64,000 bases of DNA from Pyxicephalus adspersus (Eukaryota > Chordata > Amphibia > Anura > Pyxicephalidae): positions 71,157,861 to 71,221,860 of the forward strand of contig NC_092859.1 of NCBI RefSeq assembly GCF_032062135.1, in the 5' to 3' direction. The notes under the pieces were generated by a model. That model was not told where the DNA came from and did no database searches. It saw only the letters and a program-made list of their open reading frames with translations. Made by a program: the position numbers and the translations under genes. Below are positions 11,741 to 20,901 of this stretch, piece after piece (the stretch's first letter is position 1; the number at the start of each line of letters is the position of its first letter).

Positions 11741-12455
11741 AGGATGCCAAGACGGAATGTTTCGGGCCATTCGTGGCCCAACATCCATGAAATGCCATCA
11801 CATGAGGAGGAAGACCAATATTCTCCAGTGGCTCATAGGACCAGATCCAAATCTGCACTTCAGAACAGAACACCAGAGGCACAGCGGCCTTAAAGATCCA
11901 CAGGACGAAGATGTCAGAACGCTGACTCCTCACTGAGGGAGAGAAGCCATTCTCCAGTTGACTGTAGAGATGTTCCTGAAGAGAACAGACAGTGCCAGCC
12001 AGTGACCAGCAGAGTTAGCAGCAGCCAACCTGCAGCATCTGCTTGAGCGCGTTTGAAGAGGGTGATCTCATTGGTAAACTAAGCTGCTTCCACATATTCC
12101 ATGATGCCTGCATCCGGAGATGGGTAGCGCAAAAACCTACCTGTCCCTTCTGCAGGGCAATTATTCCTCAAATCGTTCCTCCATAGGGTGAAGACATTGA
12201 TGGTATCCGTCAGGTTATCATATGGATTGAAGAACTTCAAGAAGAGGTAGAACTAAATGTCTCAGTAGAGATCCTAACTCGACGGCCAATAATTTCCATC
12301 ATCACCAATGAACAGAATTGACAGAGACAGAATGGACATTTTAGATCCTCCTGCCAATAACCAGCAGACTGCAGCATCCATTGAAGACACACGTCGCTGG
12401 GTCAATCTTCGTGGAATCTCATATGTCCATTTGGACATTGCTGGACCTTGCAAAG
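11741..12455 (+). pseudogene. Decayed RING-H2 finger gene fragment
   Basis: A complete RING-H2 zinc finger is encoded at 12031-12183: CSIC, then a 14-residue loop, C-x-H-x2-H-x2-C (CFHIFHDAC), W after three residues, then C-P-F-C. It is followed by RAII and a stop at 12184. RING-H2 proteins are usually E3 ubiquitin ligases that bind an E2 through this finger. The same frame stays open after the stop (acidic 'WIEELQEEVEL' region) to 12333. Upstream, an acceptor-like CAG (11740-11742) precedes an ATG at 11744, which gives 49 codons ending in TAA, and the finger is in another frame with its own stop at 12016. A donor-like AAAG/GTAATA ends the fragment at 12455. Frame breaks argue for a pseudogene or captured exon pieces; an intact spliced gene is less likely. 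I cannot name the family. Confidence 0.55.
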
Positions 12456-12799
12456 GTAATAATTTTCCCAGTAAAAAAGTAGTGTTGCCTCCTTATTTTT
12501 AGGACATTTGGGAGCCCCCTTATTAGGGCTTTCAGAATCCAATTAACTCTTCGCCCACAGCCCCCAACTACACTGGGGTCACAGCGTGGAAATGAGGCTT
12601 TAAGTTGGGCACAGTTAGGGGTCTGGTTTTCCAAAGTAAAGTTGGCTACACACCATTTGCCCCTTTCTTATTCTTGCCACACACAGGGCCTTTTATGGCT
12701 AGGAGGGGGGCACACAAGTCCAATGCCCCCATTACCTATCCATAAAGTTTTCATTTGAAAACCAATCTTCCCATAAGGTTAGATGAGCATTTACCGGTA

Positions 12800-12880
12800 A
12801 AAGCCTTCCTGATGCACAGTAGACACTGATCAATCTTTGTAGAATCTTATGTTTAGATTTCACTGGACAGTGTAAAGGTA
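12800..12880 (+). repeat. Second degraded copy of the RING fragment's last exon-like block
   Basis: The stretch (GATCAATCTTTGTAGAATCTTATG ... CACTGGACAGTGTAAAG/GTAAAT) is a diverged copy of 12388-12460 (GGTCAATCTTCGTGGAATCTCATA ... GCTGGACCTTGCAAAG/GTAATA). Both keep the donor-like GT. With the repeat-unit fragment at 12685-12720 between them, it implies that the locus was partly tandem-duplicated. Confidence 0.55.
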
Positions 12881-12935
12881 AATACTAGTTAAAACAGACT
12901 AATAAAGACATTTTTTCTGTCATGCAGCAACTTTT

Positions 12936-13587
12936 TTAACCCTTGAAAAAGGGTTGTAATCTGCTTTTAAATTTCCCACCCCGCCACACCCCCAGAATAC
13001 ATCACAATTTGCATCACCAGGAAGATGTCACATCCTCCTTGGTGATGCGAGTGGGGATGTCCTGCCCTGCCTCACCCCTGCATCCACCTACGCTGCTGCT
13101 GCTGCTCGCATCTCCAGGGAGATGCAAAGCACAATGAAGGACTTCTGCATTGTGCATTGCATCTTCCGGATGATATGAGCAGCAATAGTAAAATTCCGGG
13201 GGTGGTGCCAGCAGTGATTTCCTGCTGGCACCACCCCCAGAATTTACTATTGCTGCTCGCATCAGCAGTTAGATATGATGCACAATGCAGAAGTCCTGCA
13301 TTGTGCTTCGCTTCTAACTGCTGATGCTAGCAGCGCCGTGCCCAGGACCCCAGGTGGTATTTAAAAGTAGATTACTCGGTAATCTGCTTTTAAATTTCCC
13401 GCCCAGCCACGCCCCCTAATTCAGAAACATCCCGGCATCACAGCAGGACCATTAGATCGCCACTGGAATGCGGGGCAAAGGTAAGGGGGGCTTCTAAACT
13501 TACCCAGAGTGTGAATCGGGATTACTGCTTTTTGCAAGTGAAATCCACCCATCCAGTCACACTCGGGTTTACCGCTAGGGGGGTTAA
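12936..13587. mobile_element. TTAA-flanked (piggyBac-like) element built of hairpins
   Basis: It is bounded by TTAA at 12936-12939 and 13584-13587. The right end ACCGCTAGGGGGGTTAA is a terminus type that recurs here: a near-copy without TTAA is at 28078-28095, and a related TTAACCACC form is at the window end. The interior has two direct repeats (GTAATCTGCTTTTAAATTTC at about 12956 and 13379). Between them is a chain of imperfect palindromes: 13011-13048, 13101-13183, 13177-13258 (about 37-bp arms, almost perfect) and 13260-13327. Another palindrome is at 13353-13394. No transposase is present, so it would be mobilised in trans, if at all. The left terminus matches the right one only in TTAACCC, so the outer boundary is less sure than the palindromes. 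Confidence 0.6.
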
Positions 13588-13654
13588 AAAAAAATAGTTA
13601 AACATGTAATGTAAGTGTACAGTAACATATATAATATATGTATTAATTATATAT

Positions 13655-13810
13655 ATATGAAAATTTCTTTGTATTGGACTCAATACAGCTATTTTGTATT
13701 GAATCCAATACAAAATGATTTGAAATTCCCGCCCCCACCGGGAAACCCCGGAAATCGTCTGAAGGTGGAAGAAGACGGACGTGTCCCCAATGTGGAGTGG
13801 CAATGGTGAA
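13655..13810. repeat. Dispersed repeat with TTGTATTG palindrome, copy 1
   Basis: Contains a palindrome (13667-13712; TTTGTATTGGACTCAATACA, then its near inverse) followed by a GC-rich segment ending GACGGACGTGTCCCCAATG. A second copy is at 27817-27975 inside CSNK1A1 intron 1. Confidence 0.65.
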
Positions 13811-14272
13811 CTCAGCAACCCCAAAAGACCTAGATGTCCATGGAAGACAACAGTGGTGGATGATGGCAGAATCATTTCCATGGTCAAGAGAAACCCCTTC
13901 ACAACAGCCAACCAGGTGAGCAACACTCTCCACTATAAAGAGAAGACTGCATAAAGGAAAATACATAGGGTGCACTGTAAGGTGCAAGCCACTCATAAGC
14001 CTCAAGAATAGAAAGGCTAGATTAGACTTTGCTCAAAAACATCTAAAAAAAAAGCAGCACAGTTCTGGAAAAACATTCTTTGGACAGATGAAACCAAGAT
14101 CAACCTTTACCAGCATGTATGAGCATGAATTTCACAAGTTGAAGACTAAACTTCAGACAGAAAGGCCCACAAACAAACAGCGAATGTTAAAATTAATTGT
14201 GGTAATGTACAGAACCAAAATTTAAAAAAAAAAAAGTTGTCTCTGTCCAAATATTTATGGAGCTAACTGCAT
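13811..14272 (+). mobile_element. Tc1/mariner remnant, + strand
   Basis: Decayed Tc1-type transposase reading: HGRQQWWM near 13845, KPLISLKNRKARL near 13987 and FWKNILWTDETKINLY near 14070, the last being the block around the first catalytic Asp. An internal deletion then joins it to the C-terminal 'HEF..LKTKLQTERPTNK' region near 14123. The element ends with the Tc1 terminus TGGTAATGTACAGAACCAAA ... TCTGTCCAAATATTTATGGA ... CTAACTG. Frames are broken and the catalytic core is incomplete, so it is dead. Confidence 0.85.
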
Positions 14273-14427
14273 ATTTATAAAGGCTTTTATAATGTAAAGC
14301 TGTGTTTAAGACATACATTGTTTCAATGGTACATTGAGGCAATAGTTTGTTTGTTCCACCCGAAAGAATAGCCCCAATGGATAATCAAAGAAGAGTGGAC
14401 TCCTATTTGCCCAGCCTGTGATTACAT

Positions 14428-14730
14428 ATTGTGTATCTGTGGGAGGAAGAGAAGAAGAGGAGAGAGGGAAAGCCAGGCTTTTGAAGGGCAATCAGAGTTA
14501 AATTTAAAAACACAACATTTTATTGTTCCAACAACATAATTTAAAAGATTAAGAGCTGTGTCTCTATAAATGAATCCTAAGCTAACATATAACCACTAGT
14601 TTGGAGAAAAAAAATAAAGTTTTAATTATTTTGTTTTTTTAAATTTAACTCTGGTTCCTCTTCAAAAGCCTGGCTTTTCCCTCCCTCCTCTTCTTCTCTT
14701 CCTCCCACTCATACACGATCTTACTGAGGC
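14428..14730. repeat. Long inverted repeat with about 75-bp arms
   Basis: The left arm (about 14440-14513: GGGAGGAAGAGAAGAAGAGG ... AAAGCCAGGCTTTTGAAG ... TTAAATTTAAAAA) is inverted in the right arm (about 14636-14710: TTTTTAAATTTAACTCTGG ... CTTCAAAAGCCTGGCTTT ... CCTCTTCTTCTCTTCCTCCC). The spacer is about 120 bp of AT-rich DNA. This is probably the core of a palindromic MITE, and it lies between the two Tc1 remnants. Confidence 0.8.
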
Positions 14731-15690
14731 AATCTAACACAGGGAAGTAAAGGAGTGAGTTCATTATAGAATGTGAGTGCATATCTTAAATTCAGCTTCC
14801 TGTAAATATATTTTCACCCATTCAGCCTATGAAAAGTAAAGGAAAACACAAAATAGGTATACATACAGTTTGAGTTCATCATTCAAGAATAAAAGGGTTA
14901 TGAAGGTTTGAACAAAAAATCTCCCTTTACTATTAAAGAAACAAATGAAAATTAGTAATTGATGTCAAAAACCAAGAAACAAAGGAATATGATGAAAGTA
15001 GAACCAGTTTTTCAGCTACCACTGATTTCTAAATATTTGATTATTGCATTATAACGCATTGAGAATTTAGTAGAAGAATAGTATGCAGATCTAAACCCAT
15101 TGTAATGTGTGGTGGCAGTTTAGGAAAGACATATGTGGACCTGGTTAAATGTAGGTCAGTAATTGGGGAGTGGGTCTGTGCTGCAAATCTGTGTGCAGGC
15201 AAACTGGGTACAATGGGGGAATGGGGAACCCTATACAAGGCTTTTGATATAATCATAAACTTTGTGCAGGAGCAACTTTTTGTGGGATTTGGTACCATAT
15301 TTTTTGTGTTTTTTTTCAAAACATGGAATGGGGCATTCTTACATGGTGGCCAGTAAGACCTAATGAATAAGTGGATCCTGCACATTGGTACTGGTAAAGT
15401 AATGGCAACATGCATCTTGGGTTCAGAATTTGTAAGTGCTTGCTCACTGCAAAGTCGGGCAGATATTTGTCCACTTTGTTTTCATTTAGTGATTTCCCTG
15501 TGAATGTCCACCCTCAAATACAAGCCTGACAACCCCAGTTATTTCCAGTCACAGAAAATTGATGACTTTTTCAAAATATTTGAACAGGCAAAAATATTAT
15601 GTTCATTTAAACATGCCTGCAGATAAAAGTGATATGCTTTAAAAGATGGCATATAGGTTTCACAAAGTCCTAATTAATTTTCATTAAAAA
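14731..15690. other. No gene recognised
   Basis: Intergenic. Overlapping ORFs on both strands (15041-15415 -, 15105-15356 +) have no recognisable motif and mirror each other, which suggests chance. Confidence 0.3.
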
Positions 15691-15696
15691 ATGATA

Positions 15697-16345
15697 CAGT
15701 TAGGTTCATAAATATTTAGGCAGATTTTGGTTCTGTACATTACCACAAATAATTTTAAATGAAACAACTCAGATGCAGTTGAACTGCAGACTTTCAGCGT
15801 TAATGCAGTGGGTTGAACAAAAAGATTGCATAAAAATGTGAGGAACTAAGCCTTTTTTTTTTTTTTACACAATCCCTTCATTTCAGGGGCTCAAACGTAA
15901 TTGGACAAATTAAAAGGCTGTAAATAAAATGTTCATTTCTAATACTTGGTGGAAAACCCTTTGCTGGCAATGACAGCCTGTAGTCTTGAACTCATGGACA
16001 TCACTATATGCTGGGTTTCCTCCTTTATAATGCTCTGCCCGGCCTTTACTGCAGCAGCTTTCAGTTGCTGTTTGTGGGCCTTTCTGTCCGAAGTTTAGTC
16101 TTCAACAAGTCAAATTCATGCTCAATTGGGTTCAGATCAGGTGACTGACTTGGCCATTCAAGAATATTCCACTTATTTGCTTTAAACTAAACTAATATTC
16201 CACTTCTTTTCTTTGACCAAACCTCAGGTATCTATGGTCTGGTTCTCACATGTGTGGTACCATCATGTCAAAATCAAAAGTATTCTAATGCCCTCAGAAT
16301 TAGGAATGTGGATGCATATCAGTCTGGCAAGGGATGTAAAAAAAT
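15697..16345 (-). mobile_element. Tc1/mariner remnant, - strand
   Basis: The left end ACAGTTAGGTTCATAAATAT ... TTTTGGTTCTGTACATTACC is the inverted form of the terminus at 14188-14272, so the two elements are the same family in opposite orientation. The minus strand reads the transposase C-terminus, including the 'EWPSQSPDLNPIEHEF'-like catalytic block (about 16125-16170, decayed) and the tail 'LQAVIASKGFSTKY' (about 15950-15995). A rearranged N-terminal piece (VDAYQSGKG.KKIA) lies near 16305-16345. Stops and deletions abolish function. Confidence 0.85.
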
Positions 16346-16361
16346 TGCAGTGGTAAAGACT

Positions 16362-16705
16362 AAATAGCCTCCTGTGATTCCCAGGCTGCTCCCTATGCCC
16401 ATGCCCGGAAAGGACTTTTCAGTCATTGAAAAAGGAAAGGTGCTGATCTCCCGCATGCGCATTGAGATACCCACCTTTTTTTTCAAATACAGCATACAAA
16501 TTCACCTGTGCAGTGCGAGATTGGGTGATGTAGACAGAAGACACAAGAAAAAGAAAGAAAAAAGCGCTGCCCAGTATTTCCTCCGTGTCAGCATAAAGCA
16601 AGAAACTGGCACGAGGCTGGACCGTATGGAAGACAGCTCTAGGGGGATCTGTGGAAGTAAAGGTAAGTTGTCATGTTATCAATTTCACTTTAGTTCCGCT
16701 TTAAA
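16362..16705. repeat. Probable dispersed repeat ending AGTTCCGCTTTAA
   Basis: GC-richer block inside AT-rich surroundings that ends GTTATCAATTTCACTTTAGTTCCGCTTTAA. This terminus type is also seen in the element at 35733-36093 and the partial copy at 61677-61710. The 112-residue ORF over it (16374-16712) has no known motif. Confidence 0.45.
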
Positions 16706-17960
16706 TGATTGAGATAGCACATTTTTTCTGTGTTTGTGTCTAAGCATATCACCTTTATCTGTAGGCCCCCTTGTATAAAAATGTGTTTGGCTGCTTATGC
16801 TGCATACATTTATAAGGGAATCCATGTAATAACATGTAAAATAGATAATACATTCTAATTACATTTGCTTTAAAAAATAATATTAAAACAGATGGTGCCA
16901 AAAGATTGTTACATTCACCCTGTGAAATACAGCTAAAATATAATAAAATTATATTTTACACACAATAGAATTATTTGTAAGGGAATTTTTAGCTATGGTT
17001 GTACATATGCAAATACAATCACATTTTCTAAAAACAAATAAATAAACCCACTTAAGACTAGAAACTAAAACACAGTTTAAAATGGTCCTCTATCTGGAGT
17101 CTGCTGGTGGTAGCATACAAATTCAAAAACAACATGCCTGATTATCAGAATAAAACTAGTATCTACTTTAGAATGAAAACATTCTCATACATGTAGCCAG
17201 CATGCTACATGCTAAAAATTAGCACTTAACAAATGTAAAATATGACTAAAATGAAACCCATTAAAAGATACTTCCACAGTCTATAAATAAAAAAAAATTG
17301 TACTTGGAGGCATATAACTTCTTCATCTCTTATCAGTGGTCAGATAAAATCAATGTGAAATTTGTTTGCACTTTACATGAGGAAACAGCACCATCTACTG
17401 GTGGCCAACAAGCATGCATGAAAGTTAATCTAAAAACAAGTGACTAATCTTAAAAAAAAAACAAAATACTAAATAACCTATCCTTTCTCTGGCTTCTTAA
17501 CACGAGAAGCCCTGCTATAATTACTATACACACAGCTCACAGTACACTAGAGTTGTAGCCAGTGAAAAGAATGTCACCATCACAAACAGCCAAAAACATA
17601 GGTGGTCTCACCTAAACCGAACTAGGAAACACAAATTGCTTATTGCTCAAGGAACTCCTAGCAACCTCTGGAGAAACTCTGGCTGAGAAACACTGCTATT
17701 ACCTATAAATAAGGTGGGAGAGATATACAGACTAAACCCACATTAATTTACTTTTTTCTCTTTTTTAACATCAAAAACAAAACACAATGAATGTTTATTC
17801 ATGTTAGTTTTATTGGCATTCGGATCATTCAAAATTCATTGCAAGTGCAGTTCACCTGCTTAAGAAGCCTTTGCATTCACATAAACTTGTATGGGGAGAG
17901 AAGCAGTTCTGAAATGGTCCATATAGAGAACTCTCTTCCCCATTATTCACTTTGAGATCA
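16706..17960. other. No gene recognised
   Basis: AT-rich intergenic sequence. One CTCF-like core occurs at about 17389-17402 (minus strand reads CCAGTAGATGGTGC). No exons recognised. Confidence 0.3.
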
Positions 17961-18400
17961 TTACAAAGAACAAGAGGGCACTCTTTGCGTCTGGTGGAAA
18001 AGAAGTTTAAGCTTCGGATAAGGAAGGGATTCTTCACTGTAAGGTATGTGAAAATGTGGAATCGGCTCCCTCAGGAAGTAGTTTCAGCAACTACTATAGA
18101 TTACGTCAAGAAAAAGTTGGATGTTTTTCTAGAAGCACAGAATATAACTGGGTATTGAGGATTTTAAAGTAAAAATAACAATGACTGCTGATCCAGGGAA
18201 CATCCGATTGCCTCATGGAATCAGGAACGATTTTTTTTCCCGTTGGACCAAATTGTACCAGGGGTTTTTTTTTGCCTTCCTCTGCCCAACTATGTCTTTT
18301 AGGGTTTTATATCTGAGATATGTTTATTTCCCTACTGGTTGAACTTGATGGACTTATGTCCTTTTTCTACCTGACTTATTATGTAACTATGTAAGTGGAC
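17960..18400 (+). mobile_element. CR1-type LINE, 5'-truncated 3' end
   Basis: Open frame 17952-18158 reads the conserved end of CR1 ORF2: RGHSLRL..KKFKLRIRKGFF, then WNRLPQEVV, then VKKKLDVFL. It is followed by the family's 3' UTR (CTGCTGATCCAGGGAACATCC) and the tail TTGAACTTGATGGACTTATG. Only this end of the reverse-transcriptase ORF survives, the usual result of incomplete reverse transcription. A second tail of the same family is at 57485-57725. Confidence 0.85.
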
Positions 18401-18924
18401 AAAACTATCTTTTGGCTATTACATTAAAAAAACTAATAGAAGAGGTCCTGCCAGTGTAAAGTGAGCTTGTCATTAGGGTAAAAAAAAATCCAAATAGAGG
18501 TTGATCTAGCCTCCTAATTCTTAGATCCGGTACATCCCAGAAAGCCTAAAATACTGTAGGAGTCCGATTAGGACTTTGAGAGTGCCAAATTATTGTGACC
18601 ACTAAACAGACATATATTTATTAAAACAGATGTTTTAATTGCAAACACATTAAAATACGCTCTAATAGGGAACAATCACCCAGTGCAGTGTTTTACCATA
18701 TGGATATATTGAACCAATAGATGAGATTAGGATTTCCTTCCATTTTCCAACATGTTTGATTTTCTCAGGGGATGGAGGACACAGTGTTATATCAGTATTA
18801 GGCTCTTGTATAGGGACGTATAGAGCCATGAAATACGGAGGTATAACAATCTGGAGTATACAGGGGGTGAAGACAACTGGGATCACCAGCATCAAAAAGG
18901 CAATAGTATACCCAACCGTAAATT

Positions 18925-19080
18925 TCCTAAATTGTAAGCTCTTTGGGGCAGGGTCCTCTCCTCCTTCTGTGTCACTGTATTTGTCATTTGCAACTCCTAT
19001 ATAATTTGTACAGCTCTGCGTAATATGTTGGCCCTCTATACATCCTGTTTATTAATATAAATAAAAATTAAATTAAACGT
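18925..19080 (+). repeat. LINE 3' tail fragment (L2/CR1-type)
   Basis: Shares TTGTAAGCTCTTTGGGGCAG and GGTCCTCTCCTCC, then TACAGCTCTGCGTAATATGT and a TTAATATAAATAAA end, with the longer copies at 58390-58825 and 48040-48470. Confidence 0.75.
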
Positions 19081-19258
19081 ACCCCTATCATTTGTTTGCT
19101 GTGACTATTGTGTGGGTGAGCATATTAGCGACCTGTGAAATTCAGACAAGAAGATGCTCTTGTGATGGACTGGTGTGTATTCTCCTCTGATTTCACAGGA
19201 CGGTATCTGGAGGATGGAGAGGGTACAGGAAGTATAATCCTAGTGTTATCCTTTACAG

Positions 19259-19576
19259 CAGGGGTGTCAAACTCAGACACACAGTGGGCCAAAATTAAAA
19301 ACTTGGACAATGTCGCGGGCCCAACTTGAAACTGAAATAGCACCGCTACTACCATTCCCTGCGTCTATAAAACAGTCCAATGCGGGGCCATACATAGGCA
19401 GAGAGCTCGCTGGTCTATAGACCCGAGTGATGTCGTTGAATTGTAGTAGCGGCGCTATTTCAATGCAGCGCCGGGGTCCAGCTGCAATTCATATTTAGGA
19501 TTACTTTGGGGGCCAAAAAAAAATAGGACGTTTTGCGGGCCAGATTTGGCCCCCGGCCAGAGTTTGACACCCCCTG
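19259..19576. mobile_element. hAT MITE with perfect 8-bp target duplication
   Basis: The termini CAGGGGTGTCAAACTC and GAGTTTGACACCCCCTG are near-perfect inverted repeats. The same 8 bases, CTTTACAG, stand on both sides (19251-19258 and 19577-19584). The 318-bp interior has 'GCGGGCCCAA' and 'GCGGGCCAGATTTGGCCC' blocks and no ORF of note. The intact duplication suggests a fairly young insertion. It lies about 0.7 kb upstream of the CSNK1A1 CpG island. Confidence 0.92.
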
Positions 19577-19949
19577 CTTTACAGGTATGTTGTTCCATGC
19601 TGTATAGGCTCTCTATACGCATACTCTCTATTGTAAGTCTAATACAAACCCAATGAACATGGCAGCCATTAGGATTTCTACCTGAAATAAATTGTCATTC
19701 AGGAAAGTCCTGCAAACTTGTACCAAGAAGCCCTGACATTGCCAGGTATCTGCACAGTCAGCACAGGGTGTATGGAAAACATTTTATTGTTTCCAGACGC
19801 CAATTTAAGCTTCCTGTGCATTTGTGAGTAACTGTAATGACAGTAAAGGTAGGACAGATTGGGGTGTGGTAGCACTTCATTGCTCACACTGACGCCCTGG
19901 GCTTGTCTGAGCCGGCTGGCTGCAGCACCTTGTACACACCATACGAGGT

Positions 19950-20778
19950 CTCCTGTCAGCCACCAGCGCCGCCATCTTTGTTTACTGTGACACTGCGAAA
20001 GGAGAGGTGGAGGGAGTAGGGCGGGAAGACATTTTGTCTCTAGTTCTCTATCGCCGAGACCCGTTTCCCCTAGAGCCCTCTGTCAATAAAAAACGGATTT
20101 AAGTAACAACGTGGAGAACAAAAACAAATTGCCGCGACTTTAATTTAAATTTAGTTTAACTTGACTTTAACCAAAACCGCCAATTTCACTAAGTAAGCCG
20201 AAATATAAGACCGCCACACAAAAAACTATGAAGTAACTAACAGCATCATTCCTAAATAACCCAATACCACACCGCCCACAGCAAACATGGCCACCGGCAT
20301 TTGGGCGCGCCGTGACGTAACCCACCCACCCAGAGGGGCGTGGCCGCAGGACGGCTGTGTGGACGCAGTGTGAGATAACGTCGTACGCTCCTTCCCTTGT
20401 ACCCAGGGTGCAGTGCGGCACGGAGGAGGGCATTTTGTGGTGAGGGAGTGAAAGCGGAGGGGTTAGCAGGAAGAAGAGAACACAAGATGGCGGCCTGAGG
20501 AAGACGCGGTGGGGCTGCGGCTGTGACACAGGGAGGGAACGCCACACAAACCCGGCGGTACCGGATCCGGCAGGCTCGGCAGAGCCGCTCCACGCTCAGA
20601 CGGAAGGGCAGCAATTCTTAGGGGAGCGGCGCTACCGCCGACTGAACACACAGCGAGCGCTCCTCCTTGCCCTCCGGGACCTGGGCAGCTCCCTCGGCCC
20701 CTTTCTCATCGGGCTTTCTGTGCCATTCCAGCACGGGCTATAACCAAACTTATTGTCGCCTGTAACTTTTCCCGGATC
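19950..20778 (+). promoter_or_regulatory. CSNK1A1: CSNK1A1 CpG-island promoter and 5' UTR
   Basis: GC- and CpG-rich DNA in an otherwise AT-rich window, with no TATA box near the expected start, as usual for a housekeeping gene. Visible motifs: TGACGTAA (20313-20320, CREB/ATF-like), AAGATGGCGGC (20484-20494, YY1-type, often just downstream of a TSS) and an inverted GCCGCCATCTT near 19968. If transcription starts close to the YY1 motif, the 5' UTR is about 290-310 nt. The only other ATG in that interval, at 20487, opens a three-codon uORF (ATG GCG GCC TGA). The TSS is inferred. Confidence 0.75.
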
Positions 20779-20901
20779 ATGGCGAGCAGCAGCGGCTCAA
20801 AAGCCGAATTTATTGTCGGTGGCAAATACAAGCTGGTGCGGAAAATCGGATCTGGCTCTTTTGGAGATATCTACCTGGCGATTAACATCACCAATGGCGA
20901 G
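20779..20901 (+). CDS. CSNK1A1: CSNK1A1 exon 1 (coding part), residues 1-41
   Basis: Encodes [11 protein letters not shown] ... through the glycine-rich loop (GSGSFGD, 24-30) to NGE. It ends in phase 0 at GGCGAG/GTAACG. Confidence 0.98.

Noticed and set aside
13522..14005. Overlapping minus-strand ORFs of 134 and 120 codons
   Set aside because: They lie antisense to a dispersed repeat and a Tc1 fragment whose coding strand is +.
17389..17402. Single CTCF-like core in intergenic DNA
   Set aside because: One degenerate match without context; kept only as a note in the block description.
20167..20651. Three overlapping minus-strand ORFs upstream of CSNK1A1
   Set aside because: GC-rich CpG-island DNA gives long stop-free frames by chance; no motif or splice context supports them.
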